From positions 133,879,252-133,943,251 of the forward strand of contig NC_090026.1 in NCBI RefSeq assembly GCF_037176765.1: a stretch of DNA of 64,000 nt, written 5' to 3'. Source of the stretch: Anolis sagrei (Eukaryota; Chordata; Lepidosauria; Squamata; Anolidae). Both the position numbers and the translations under genes were made by a program. Positions 9,791 through 20,426 of this stretch are shown here, piece after piece; the stretch's first letter is position 1, and each line of letters begins with the position of its first letter. The notes beneath the pieces were generated by a model that saw only the letters and a list, made by a program, of their open reading frames with translations, ran no database searches and was not told the DNA's origin.

Positions 9791-9960
9791 CATCCAGCCT
9801 CTGTTTCAAAGCCTCCAAAGAAGGAGCCTCCACCACTCTTCAGGCAGAGAGTTCCACTGCTGAACAACTCTTAACCAGTCAGAAAGTTCTTCCTAATGTT
9901 CCTTTCCTGTAGTTTGAAGCCATTGTTCCCTTGTGTCCTAGTCTCCAGGGCAGCAGAAAA

Positions 9961-10431
9961 GACACTCGCTGGAACACCTCAGCAAGCAAGAGTCCAAAAG
10001 TGGCAGGCTCAAACCCAGAACCTTAACCAATGGCTGATACCCAATGAGAGACTCCCCCCTGGGCACACAGAAGACGGGGCGACTTGGAAGGCACTGAACA
10101 GATTGCGCTCTGGCACCACGAGATGCAGAGGCAACCTCAAGAAAGGGGGCCACAAAGTGGAATAATCCTCGACATGCGAGTGCGGAGAAGAGCAAACCAC
10201 TGACCACCTGCTGCGATGCACCCTGAGCCCTTCTTCCACATGATGCACCAGGGAGGACCTTCTTGGGGCAACACCAGAGGCACTCCAAGGGGCCAGATTC
10301 TGGTCAAAGGACATTTAATCAACTACCAAACTCACACATTTTGTACTTTCTCTGTTTGTTTGTTTGCTTTGTTCTGTCAGAAATGTAATATAACTGACTG
10401 GCTGCCCTGACATGAGAAATAAATAAATAAG
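9961..10431 (+). mobile_element. Non-LTR retrotransposon 3' end
   Basis: The frame reads ATWKALNRLRSGTTRCRGNL and then the Cys motif region CECGEEQTTDHLLRC, followed by a 3' UTR and (AATA)n. Short flanking repeats of GCAGAAA occur at the two ends. Same family as 2110-2366. Confidence 0.65.
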
Positions 10432-10505
10432 CAGAAAGGAAGTCTGCTCTCTCCTCCCTAGGACTTCTCTTCACATATTTACACATGGCCCTTATCATGT
10501 CTCCT

Positions 10506-12247
10506 CTACACCGGTGCTTGGCCGCTGTGACAGACTGGATGAGGGACAACAGATTGAAACTGAATCCAGACAAGACAGAGGTCCTCCTGGTCAGTCAAAA
10601 GGCCAAACAGGGTACAGGGTTACAGCCTGTGCTGGATGGGTCACACTCCCCCTGAAGACGCAGGTTCGCAGTCTGGGAGTTCTCCTAGAGCAGTGGTTCT
10701 CAACCTTCCTAATGCCGTGACCCCTTAATACAGTCCCTCATGTGGTGGTGACCCCCAACCATAACATTGTTTTCGTTGCTACTTCGCAACTGTCATTTCC
10801 CTACTGTTATAAATCATAATGTAAATATCTGATATGCAGGATGCATTTTCATTCGCTGGACCAAACTGGGCACAAATACCCAATACACCCAAATGTGAAT
10901 GGTAGTGGGGTTGGGGGAGGACTGATTTTGTAATTTGGGAGTTGTAGTTGCTGGGATTTATAGTTCACTTCTAATCAAAGAGCATTCTGAACTCCACCAG
11001 CGGTGGATTTGAACCAAACTTGGCTCCCATGACCAATGGAAAACACTGGAAGGGTTTGATGGGTATTGACCTTGAGTTTGGGAGTTGTAGTTCACCTATA
11101 TCCAGAGAGCACTGTGGACTCATGCAATGGTGGATCTGGACCAAACTTGGCACAAATACTCAATATGCCCAAATGTGAACACTGGTGGAGTCTGGGGAAA
11201 ATAGATCTTGACATTTGGGAGTTGTAGTTGCTGGGATTTATAGTTCATTACAATCCAAGAACATTCTGAACTCCACCAACAATATAATTGGCTCAAACTT
11301 CCCACACAGAATCCCCATGACTATCAGAAAATACTGTGTTTTCTGGTGCTCCTTGGTGACCCCTCTGCCACCCCCTTGCGACCCCCTCGGGGGTCCCGAC
11401 CCCCAGGTTGAGAAACACTGTCCTAGATTCATCGCTGAGCCTGGAATCCCAGGTCTCAGCGGTGGTCAGGGGAGCATTTGCACAATTAAAGCTTGTGCGC
11501 CAGCTACGCCCGTACCTTGGGAAGTCTGACTTGGCCACGGTGGTCCACGCTTTGGTTACATCACGTTTAGACTACTGCAACGCTCTCTACATGGGGTTGC
11601 CCCTGAAGACTGCCCAGAAGCTGCAGCTAGTCCAACACTCGGCAGCCATACTGCTAACGGGTGCTGGGTCCAGGGAGCACACCACTCCGCTGTTACGCCA
11701 GCTCCACTGGCTGCCAATTAGCTTCCGAGCACAATTCAAAGTGCTGGTGTTGACCTACAAAACCCTAAACGACTCCGGCCCTGTTTACCTCTCCGAACGT
11801 ATTCTCCCCTATGAACCATCAAGATTATTAAGATCGTCTGGAGAGGCCCGCTCTCGGTCTCACCGGCCTCGTAAGCGTGTCTGGTGGGGACGAGGGACAG
11901 GGCCTTCTCGGTGGTGGCCCCTCGACTCTGTAACTCTCTCCCACTGGAGATCAGATCCGCCCAGTCTATCCTGACGTTTAGGAAACAGGTGAAGACTTGG
12001 TTATGGAGACAGGCATTCGACGAGTGAGCCAACACCCTGAGATATGGATGGAGGAGGATGAGCAACGATTTTAGTGTGACAACTGACCATTATAGTTATT
12101 GATTGTAATTTCTGTTTTAATGTTTTACTGTAATATGTATTATGATGTTTTATTGACTGTATGTGATATTACGGTTGGAAACCGGTCTGGGTCCCTCAAG
12201 AGGTCAGAAGGCCCGTATACAAAACTTTTAAATAAATAAATAAATAA
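10506..12247 (+). mobile_element. L2 LINE 3' half, split by SPIN
   Basis: Before the insertion it encodes MRDNRLKLNPDKTEVLLV-like and VTLPLKTQVRSLGVLL residues. After it, frames continue DSSLSLESQVSAVVRGAFAQ, VTSRLDYCNALYMGLPL and LLRQLHWLPISFRAQFKV, then SERILPYEPSR and a 3' UTR ending in (AAATA)n. This is the end of an L2-type RT ORF; it is frameshifted near its end. Confidence 0.85.
10691..11420 (+). mobile_element. SPIN-like hAT element with 8-bp target duplication
   Basis: Termini CAGTGGTTCTCAACC and GGTTGAGAAACACTG, preceded by TCCTAGAG (10683-10690) and followed by TCCTAGAT (11421-11428). The start (GACCCCTTAATACAGT, GTGGTGACCCCCAACCATAA) matches my memory of the SPIN hAT family, known from Anolis and several mammals through horizontal transfer. 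The interior carries two diverged copies of a TTTGGGAGTTGTAGTT module. It is non-autonomous. Removing it restores the L2 reading VLLDSSLSLE. Confidence 0.85.
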
Positions 12248-12402
12248 ATTCTCTGCAGGCTAAACATGCCCAGCTCTTTAAGCCGCTCCTCACAGGGCTT
12301 GTTCTCCAGACCCTTGATCATTTTGGTTGCCCACCTCTGGACACAATTCTGTATTATCCAACGCTGTTTGCCTCCCACCGGGATCCACAGCTGTTTCAAT
12401 AC

Positions 12403-12913
12403 CGGGTGGCGTAGGGGGTTAAACCGGCAACACTGAAGACCGAAGGTCACAGGTTCGAATCCGGGGAGAGGCAGATGAGCTCCCTCTATCAGCTCCAGCT
12501 CCTCATGTGGGGACATGAGAGCAGGGATGATAAACATCAAATCATCCACAAGGATGATAAACATCAAATCATCCAGGTGTCCCCTGGGCAACGTCCTTGC
12601 AGACGGCCAATTCTCTCATACCAGAAGCGACTTGCAGTTTCTCAAGTCGCTCCTGACACAAGAATAAAAAATCAAAAAATACATTGCAATGTTTTGGTGC
12701 TAAATTCGTAAATACAGCAATTGCTACATAATGTTACTGTATATCAAACTGCTTTTTCTGTCAATTTGTTGCAAAACATGATATTTTGGTGCTTAATTTG
12801 ATGTAATTTGATGTTCCATAGGCTTTCCCATAATCCCTCCTTATTATCCAACATTTTTGCTTATCTAGTGTTCTGCCAGCCTGTTTATGTCGGATAAGCG
12901 AGACTCTACTGTA
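12403..12913 (+). mobile_element. tRNA-derived SINE joined to a pogo-like terminal fragment
   Basis: Box-A-like GGTGGCGTAGGGGG and box-B GGTTCGAATCC mark a SINE head at 12403-12470, and the SINE tail ends near 12675 (CTCAAGTCGCTCCTGACAC). The rest resembles a pogo/Tigger-type end (ATTATCCAACATTTTTGCTT, GTCGGATAAGCGAGACTC). TTTCAATAC occurs at both borders (12394-12402 and 12914-12922), suggesting that the composite inserted as one unit or that the pogo-like piece entered the SINE tail. Confidence 0.5.
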
Positions 12914-12924
12914 TTTCAATACAG

Positions 12925-13680
12925 GCCGGGGCCAGTTGTGCTTCGAGGGTGGTGTGGGGGGCTGGCCATGTATGGAGAAGGGAAGGGGCTGTGTTTGTGT
13001 GCAGGGAGGGAGCCCCCTCCCCATTCCCTTGCCCTCAGGGCTGTCCCATTGTCCCCTCCTGGAGGCCAGAGTGCCAACTGGTGTGTACTGGTTTATTCAC
13101 CCGGCTTGTGGTGCCAGGCTGGGTGAATCTGGCCCTCGGGAGGATGGATGGCTCCCTCTGAGTCTCAGGCCAAACTCCCAGGGCTTCCCTGCCAGCAAAC
13201 AGAGGAGGGAGCGGAGGGTCCAGGCTTCAGGCCAGCAGCAGTGTGCTGAAAGGCAAGCCCACCCACTAGCAAGCCTGCCCAGGGAAGGAGCTGCCAATCC
13301 CCCCCCCCCACCCTCAGGGCCATTCCCCAGACCCCACCAAAGCAGCAATGTGGAGAGAAAGAGAGAGGGGAAGGCTAGCAGAGAACAGAAAGGTGGGGAA
13401 GTGCTATCCCCCCCCCCATTGGCAGCCCTTGGCCTAAACCCCTTGGCCCACCCTGCCTGCCTGCCTTGGCATGAAGACCCTCTGCGAGCACTAGCCAGCC
13501 TCCAAACATTGGACCAGAGCAGGAGCATTGTTGCACGCTGAGAGTGAGTGCTTCCTCCATCATCCTCTGGAGAACGTTGGCATTGGAAGCCCAGTTCTCT
13601 TCCCCCCCATCCCAAGGGATTTCACAGCAGCAGGATGAATGTGGACTGAGAGCCACACTGCCCCAGAATAAACCAGTACA
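12925..13680. other. GC-rich intergenic DNA, no gene recognised
   Basis: Contains poly-C runs (13301-13310, 13410-13418) and open frames on both strands without any recognisable domain. The codon content is that of low-complexity Pro/Gly/Ser DNA. I see no splice or domain evidence for a gene. Confidence 0.4.
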
Positions 13681-13829
13681 TACCAGTTGGTGCTCTGGCC
13701 ACTCTGGAATGCTGCCTTTGGGACAATCCCCACTCTAGTCTTGTCAACGCCATTGGCTGTAAAGGGCATGAGGATGCCTCCCCTGGTGTCCACATGCATC
13801 TGTGGGTCAGTAGCAGTGCTGTCATCCTG

Positions 13830-14465
13830 CTTGAGCCTCCTGGCAGGTGCATACAGGTCCATGTGTGCGCACATGCATGAGTGCAGAGTCCAACCCAAGA
13901 GGACCATAGCATTCTGTGTGCCTGTACTCACCTGGGAACACGGCCGGGGGGGGGGGGCAAGGTGACCTGGCAGATGCACACAGGTCCATGTGTGCGCACA
14001 TGCATGTATGCAGAGTCCAACCCAAGGGGCCCATAGCATGCTGTGTGCCTCTACTCACCTGGGAACAGAGGAGGGGGGGGGGGGCAAGGTGACCTGGCAG
14101 GTGCACACAGGTTCATGTGTGCGCACATGCATGTGTGTAGAGCCCAACCGAAGAGGAACATAGCATGCTGTGTGCCTCTACTCACCTGGGAACACGGGGG
14201 GGGGGGGGGGGGCAAGGTGACCTGACAGGTGCACACAGGTCCATGTGTGCACACATGCATGTGTGCAGAGTCCAACCCAAGGACCCAATAGCATGCTGTG
14301 TGCCTCTACTCACCTGAGAACATGGGGGGGGGGAAGGTAACCTGGCAGGTGCATACAGGTCCATGTGTGCGCACATGCATGTGTGCAGAGCCCAACCCAA
14401 GAGGACCATAGCATGCTGTGTGCCTCTACTCACCTGGGAACACGGGAGGGGGAGCAAGGTGACCA
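13830..14465. repeat. 125-bp minisatellite, five units
   Basis: The junction CACCTGGGAACACGG recurs at about 13932, 14059, 14186, 14311 and 14432. Each unit contains a poly-G run (8-14 nt) and an alternating purine-pyrimidine block (TGTGTGCGCACATGCATGTG). The array accounts for all the similar open frames here. Confidence 0.9.
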
Positions 14466-14584
14466 CTGCAAGGAGTGACCCCTTCCCTGCACTCCTCGAC
14501 TCCTCTGAAGGGCATCAACTGGCTGTGGGGCAATAGTTTGGGCAAGAGGGGCTTCTGAGGCCCAGTGTTGCACTAGAGCCCTGA

Positions 14585-15080
14585 AACCTCTTTTCACCAC
14601 AAGCCAAACTCTGTCCAGGTACTCCAAAAAGTAAAAGTTTATTAAAGGAAGAGAATATAAAAAATAAGCAAATTCAAAAGAGAGAATTAAAAGGTTATTT
14701 CCATAAAAACCGAGAGTACAAAAATCAATTCACATAAAATCTTTACAATCAATCCACAGAGATATCTAAAGACGAAATAGTATGAATCCAAGGCAGGCAA
14801 ACTATGCGCCACAAGAACTAGAGTCAAGACCATCTTAGAAACTTTAATACATGAATTCCATGAACATAGGCCCTATAAACCGAGAGGTCTCCACCTGAAT
14901 GCAGCATTGCTCTCACAAAGATTGTACTAGCAAAGCCCACTTTTAAAAGCCCGAATCCCTCCCATAACATCATTTCTCACACACCTGCTTTTCCACTCCT
15001 TATCTCTAATTCTCTGGGGAAAGCGTGTCTATCGTTGTTGCAAGCCTTGTCTCTGCAACTCCATATTGCCTTGATCTAGA
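14585..15080 (-). mobile_element. LTR-like fossil fragment
   Basis: Read on the minus strand it has an AATAAA-type signal region (TTTAATAAACTTTTACT) and unique sequence shared with the composite repeat at 27125-28330. It looks like part of a long terminal repeat. No coding part remains, and it is broken by any measure. Assignment is tentative. Confidence 0.35.
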
Positions 15081-15082
15081 CC

Positions 15083-15853
15083 AGTGGTTCCCAGCCTGTA
15101 TATCTCCAGATGTTTTGGCCTTCAAGTCCCAGAAATCCTATCAGCTGGTAAATTGGCTGGAATTTCATAGAAACATAGAGTTGGGAGAGACCTCATGGGC
15201 CATCCAGTCCAACCCCATTCTGCCAAGAAGCAGGAAAATTGCATTCAAAGCACCCCTGACAGATGGCCATCCAGCCTCTGCTTCAAAGCCTCCAAAGGAG
15301 GAGACACCACTACACTCCAGAGCAGAGAGTTCCACTGATGAAACAGCTCTCATGGTCAGGAAGTTCTTCCTAATGTTAAGATGGAATCTCCTTTCTTGTA
15401 GTTTGAAGCCATTGTTCTGTGCTCTAGTCTCCGGGGAAGCAGAAAACAAGCTCCCTCCTCCCTGTGATTTCTTCTCACATATTGATCCATGGTCCTCATC
15501 CTGTCTCCTCTCAGACTTCCCTTCTTCAAGCTAAACATGCCCAGCTCTTTAAGCTGCTCCTCATAGGGCTTGTTCTCCAGACCCTCGATCTTTTTAGTCA
15601 CCCTCTTCCTATGGACACATTCCAGCTTAAAGTCAACATCTCTCTTCAATTGTGGTGCCCAGAATTGGACACAGTGTGATTCCAGGTGTGGTCTAACCAA
15701 GGCAGAATAGCGCATGGGGAGCATGACTTCCCTGGATCTAGACACTAGGCTCCTCTTGATGCAGGCCAAAATCTTGTTGGCTTTTTTTTGCCACCGCATC
15801 ATTTCTGGGAGTTGTAGGCCAAAACATCTGGGACCCACAGGTTGGGAACCACT
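15083..15853. mobile_element. hAT-type MITE with a CR1 insertion
   Basis: Terminal inverted repeats CAGTGGTTCCCAGCCTG and CAGGTTGGGAACCACTG frame a CR1 copy (about 15165-15805). The MITE arms share CAGATGTTTTGGCC and its complement, so the element was a foldback before CR1 entered. Confidence 0.65.
15165..15805 (-). mobile_element. CR1 LINE 3' region
   Basis: Minus-strand frames read [40 protein letters not shown], then the [17 protein letters not shown] tail. It ends at the left in the CR1 3' terminus (CATAGAAACATAGAGTTGGG). Confidence 0.8.
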
Positions 15854-15854
15854 G

Positions 15855-17060
15855 ACCTAGATTAAAATTTGTCTCCCACATTTCTCTTCTGGGAGGTTCC
15901 CATGGGAATGGTCATCACTTTCTCCAGACCCTTGGGAACTGACAGGAGATTCCAAAACAGCGTCCCCTGGGTCCTCTGAATCTCTCCCAGCACCCCCTTC
16001 CTCCTCATCTGAACCCTCAGAATCTGACCAGGATACAACACCCAGCTTGACAACTGAGGGGTGTCATCTGTTGAAGAAGAATAGACGGGGAAGAGAAGGA
16101 CGGGGAAATGGGATCTGATGTCAAATTCACTGGTACGGAAATCTGCACGAGGGATGACCTGGGGCCAGTGGAAAAATAAATAAAAGACAACATTAGTAAG
16201 AGTTTATTGGAGGTAACACTAAAGAAACACTAGCCATCTCCAAGGTGGAAACTTGTTTTGATGGGGGGCTTCACCTTTGCCTCTATTACTGTTCTGTCGC
16301 GCACTGGGCCTGTAAATAATTGTCTTTAAAACAGGACGTGTAACCTTTGCCCAATGGGAAGCCAGGGGGCCCAAAGAGAAGTTCTCAGAGGTTTCCACCA
16401 CAAAGTCTTTAGATGGCTTGAGAACTACAACAAAGTCTTTTATTAATGAACAATCAAACAGAAACTTCTCTTCTCTTCAGTCAAGTTAAGTAAATGATTC
16501 CAAGCTTCTAGGTAACTGGTGAATTCCTAATCTTGCCCACGAAGGACAGGCAACTGTCTTCAATGACTTCCTCTTTAAAGGAAAATCCTCTTTTTAACTT
16601 CTCCCAGGCTGACTGTAATCTAACCCTTACTGATGTGGGCTCCGCTACCGGGTCGAACTGCGTCTCAAACGCCGAGTGGACCTACCAGCAAGGCAGTAGA
16701 TGTTCTCCAGCTGGAGTTCTTTGGTCTTTAGGGATGTTTTCCTGGAAATTCTCAAAGCTGTGGGGATGCTTCCCTGGAAATTCTTAAAAGTTGAAGCTTT
16801 TGTACAGGGGAAGTTTACACACATCCTGTACATAGCTTTCCTTGCTGTGACTAACTAAAAAATGACTCCCTTCCCTTCCCAATTGTCTTGAGCAAGGGGC
16901 GTGACCAAAACTTAATGATGATGGACAGGTGGCTTGCCCTATAACTGCAACCAAAAGAAGCCACCTATCTGCAGAGTCCCTGAAACCTAGGACTGCAAAC
17001 AAACATGTAATGTAAAGCAAACAAAATTGGAGCTCCTGGTACAGCTGTACCAGAACAATT
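15855..17060 (-). mobile_element. Probable LTR-retrotransposon fossil
   Basis: AT-rich sequence with two TTTATT-containing blocks (about 16200 and 16440) that read as polyadenylation-type AATAAA signals on the minus strand, and no match to the LINEs in the window. A solo or deleted LTR element is the best guess. It is broken, has no coding region that I can recognise, and its boundaries are uncertain. Confidence 0.3.
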
Positions 17061-17079
17061 CCCCTTCCCTCCAGTGTGC

Positions 17080-17667
17080 AGTTGGGCTTTCTTTCCTGGA
17101 GGATGGACAGCCTCGATCTACAACCTCATTGTTCCAGGAGATATTGGAAATGTGGATATCTGCAAAGCAGGCTTGACTTGGCCACGGTGGCCCACGCTCT
17201 TGTTACATCCCGAATAGACTACTGCAACGTACTCTACGTGGGGTTGCCTCTGAAGACTGCCTGGAAGCTCCAACCAGTCCAACATTCAGCAGCAAGGCTG
17301 CTCACTGGGGCCAGGTATAGGGAGCGCACAACGTCCTTGTTACGCCAGCTCCACTGGCTGCCTATTAGCTTCCGAGCACAATTCAAAGTGCTGACTTTGA
17401 CCTATAAAGCCCTTAACGGTTCTGGACCAGTTTACTTGTCTGAACTTATCTCCTGCTATGATCCATCTAAGGCCCTAAGATCGTCTGAGGAGACCCTGCT
17501 CATTGGCCCCCCATTGACACAATCATGTCTGGCGGGGACAAGGGATGGAGCCTTTTATGTGGTGGCCCCCCAGTTGTGGAACTCCCTCCCGAACACAATT
17601 AGATCTGCTGCATCCCTCTTGACCTTCCAGAAACAAGTAAAATCCTGGCTATGGGATCAGGCCTTTG

Positions 17668-17672
<5 letters not shown>
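17080..17672 (+). mobile_element. L2 LINE ORF2 C-terminal fragment
   Basis: Encodes LATVAHALVTSRIDYCNVLY, LLRQLHWLPISFRAQFKV, LWNSLPNTIRSAASLLTF and KQVKSWLWDQAFG, the end of an L2 RT ORF. The 3' UTR is missing where an (AAT)n run and another L2 in reverse orientation begin. Confidence 0.85.

Positions 17673-17711
<39 letters not shown>
17672..17711 (+). repeat. (AAT)n microsatellite
   Basis: About 13 AAT units at the 3' tail of the reverse-oriented L2 that follows. Confidence 0.95.
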
Positions 17712-17712
<1 letters not shown>

Positions 17713-19023
17713 GCTTTATTTATACCCCGCTACCATCTCCCGAAGGACTCGGTGTGGCTTACAAGAAGCAACAACAGCCATACAGACAATAAATAAACTC
17801 ATAAACAAAGCAATAAACAGTAACAATAACACCATGACGCATTAAAAACCTATGCCAGGGCCAGATGTAATATTTTTTTAAAATGCTGGGCATGACCAGG
17901 TGACCTACAACAAGGATAGGTATTTGGAGAGAGATGGAGCAAGCAGACAATCCTAGATCATTAGTAAAGTGCAATTAGGGACATGTTGCTTAGGGTTTCC
18001 TTATTCTGAGAAGGCACACTGGAACAACCATGTTTTCAGGTTCCTCCTAAAGATTGCCAGAGTTGGGGCCTAATGTCCTTGGGGAGCGAGTACCCGAGTT
18101 GATGGGCCACCACCGAGAAGGCCCTCTCTCTCGTCCCCACCAATCATGCTTGCGATGCAGTTGGGAGCGTGAGCAGGGCCTCTACAGATGATCAAAGAGA
18201 TCGTGTGGTCTCGTAAACAGAGATGCAGTCACGCAGGTAGGCAGGTCCCAAAACGTTTAGGGCTTTGTAGGTAAGCACCTGCACCTTGAATTGGAACCGG
18301 AAAATGAATGGCAGCCAATAGAGCTCCTTAGACAGGAGGGTTGACCTCTCCCTGTAAGGAGCACCAGTTAACCACCTGGCCGCCGCCTGTTGGACCAGTT
18401 GGAATTTCCGGGCCATTTTCAAGGGCAGCCCCACGTTGAGTGCATTACGGTAGTCCAATCTGGAGGTGACCAAGGCATGGACCACCCCAGCCAGATCAGC
18501 CTTCGCGAGGTACGGTTGCAGTTGGCGCACAAGTCTCAATTGTGCAAAGGCCCTCCTGGACACCGCCAACGCCTGAGCCTCAAGTGTAAGCGAAGAATCC
18601 AAGAGGACGCCCAAACTGCGGACCTGTGGCTTCAGGGGGAGTGTAACCCCGTCCAACACAGGTGACCACCCTATACCCCGGTCCGGTTTGCAATCGACCA
18701 GGAGGACCTCTGTCTTGTCCGGATTGATCTTCAGCTTGTTCGTCCTCATCCAGACAGACACAGCGGTCAGGCACTCGTCCAGCACCTGAGGGGCTTCCTT
18801 GGAGTTCGGTGGAAAAGAGTAGTAGAGTTGTGTGTCATCTGCATAGAGGTGGCACCTAAAACTCTGGATGACCTCTCCCAGCGGTTTCATGTAGATGTTA
18901 AAAAGCAAGGAGGACAGAATAGAGCCTTGCGGGACCCCACAGGTCAAGGGCCAGGGGTCCGAGCAGGCATCTCCCAGCTTCACTATCTGGGATCGACCCT
19001 CCAGGAAGGACCGGAGCCATGAC
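17712..19023 (-). mobile_element. L2 LINE, RT domain and 3' end
   Basis: The longest LINE coding fragment in the window: an uninterrupted 285-residue minus-strand frame at 19049-18192. It contains GVPQGSILSSLLFNIYMKPL, the RT catalytic box YADDTQLYYSF, NKLKINPDKTEVLLV and VRSLGVLLDSSLTLEAQA. The 3' UTR runs to the (AAT)n tail. The 5' half of the element (endonuclease) is absent. Confidence 0.9.
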
Positions 19024-19038
19024 AGAAGTAAAATCCTG

Positions 19039-19887
19039 TAGATTGCCAATCACAATTTCTATATTCTAAGAATTTCTACATTGAATGTAATTTCATAAAC
19101 AACATCAGAAACAGTGACACATGGTTTTTCAAATTACAAACACTTATCCCCCAAGGGCTTAATGATAGAATAGATTACACTTGCTTCCTGTAACATTCTA
19201 TCCTACTTAAGAGTCACCAGTTACCATCATAATTGCTCAATTCAGAACTCCTTACTCAGAGCCAAGGCTGTTTACAGGAAGGTAAGTAGACCTACATGGG
19301 TTTGAGAATCTCTTCAAACAGTGGGTTTTTGGGCATTCTAGTATACCTTTTTGTTTACATATTGTCCTTTTCCTATCTAGTGAATCCAAAGACCATAAAT
19401 GCTGATAGGAAATCAAAACAGAACTGATAGCTACCTATTAGAATGTAAGTAGTCATGCATGTACAATGACAACCTTTTCAAAACTATGTCAATTTGGGGA
19501 TTGTAGTATATCTATTATTTGTATGTTGCTGTGTTTCTTATTTAGTGAATTACAACATCATAACACCTGATGAAGACATTGCGAAACAAGGGAAACAACC
19601 CGGGAGACCTTGTTGTGTGTCACTGTCACTGATGTTGTTTATGGAAGAAGATCTTTCGACAACACAGAAAGTGTTATTTTGTGCCATTGTGCCGGATATT
19701 GTTTAACTGTTATTTTGGAAACTCGAAGTTCATTGTGTTGACGAAATATTGATAAACCATGTGTCACTGTTTCTGATGTTGTTTATGAAATTACATTCAA
19801 TATAGAAATTCTTAGAATATAGAAATTGTGATTGGCAATCTACAGTTTTTGTAATTGTTGTTATAGATATCTGTGCATGTTACAACA
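19039..19887 (+). mobile_element. Penelope-like element fragment with inverted ends
   Basis: Inverted repeats of about 90 bp lie at 19039-19130 and 19752-19845 (AGATTGCCAATCACAATTTC and its complement). AGAAGTAAAATCCTG flanks the unit at 19024-19038 and 19888-19902, a 15-bp target duplication. A hammerhead-ribozyme-like core is inside (19552-19638). Hammerhead motifs are established in terminal repeats of Penelope-like elements, hence the assignment. There is no RT coding here. Confidence 0.5.
19552..19638 (+). ncRNA. Hammerhead-ribozyme-like motif
   Basis: In order: outer stem I strand ACAACATCA (19552-19560), inner strand ACAC (19563-19566), core CTGATGA (19567-19573), core GAAA (19583-19586), stem III CAAGG/CCTTG (19587-19591 with 19608-19612), cleavage triplet GTT (19612-19614), then GTGT (19615-19618) and TGATGTTGT (19630-19638), which pair with the two stem I strands. 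All invariant core bases are present. Stem II (19574-19582) does not pair well, so activity may be low or lost. Confidence 0.55.
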
Positions 19888-19889
19888 AG

Positions 19890-20426
19890 AAGTAAAATCC
19901 TGGCTATGGGACCAGGCCTTTGGAAAGTAGGCTGACCTACCGACGTGTTGACTTAAATAGAACTGATGGACTGCCCTTGGATGATGATTTAAATCGGCGA
20001 CCACTGACTGTCTGTTGTCTGTTTTTATACTGTTTTTATATTGTTTATATGGTTTTATACTGTTTATACTGGTTCAGGAAGTCACGAAGAGTTGGAAACG
20101 ACTGAACGAATGAACAACAACTGCTTATATTGCTGTTTTATTCTGTTGTTGTGAAATTGTATATTCATGTTTGGATGGGGTGCTGGTTTGTCAGCCATCC
20201 TGAGTCCCTCTGTGGAGGTTGAGAAAGGACAGGACAGAAAAGCGCCATCGGCGACCACTGACTGTTTGTTACCTGTTTTTATATTGTTTATATGGTATTA
20301 TACTGTTTATACTGGTTCAGGAAGTCACAAAGAGTTGGAAACGACTGAACGAATGAACAACAACTGCTTATATTGCTGTTTTATTCTATTGTTGTAAAAT
20401 TGTATACTCATGTTTTGATGTGGGCG
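19890..20426 (+). mobile_element. L2 3' end with an internal duplication
   Basis: L2 sequence resumes with AAGTAAAATCCTGGCTATGG, also seen at the end of the copy at 17672. A segment from GGCGACCACTGACTG to GTTTGGATG/GTTTTGATG is present twice in tandem (about 19995-20170 and 20250-20420), each containing a SINE-like GTTGGAAACGACTGAACGAA. Confidence 0.6.

Larger units (their letters stand above)
9788..12370 (-). mobile_element. CR1 LINE 3' region split by two LINE insertions
   Basis: CR1 pieces are at 9788-9960, 10432-10505 and 12248-12370, colinear on the minus strand (3' UTR side on the left, [14 protein letters not shown]-coding part on the right). Between them sit a LINE 3' end (9961-10431) and an L2 copy (10506-12247), which itself holds a SPIN element. 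Confidence 0.7.

Noticed and set aside
13560-14466. Minus-strand frames with repeated HTCMCAHMDLCAPAR
   Set aside because: Each repeat equals one unit of the 125-bp minisatellite; no independent coding evidence.
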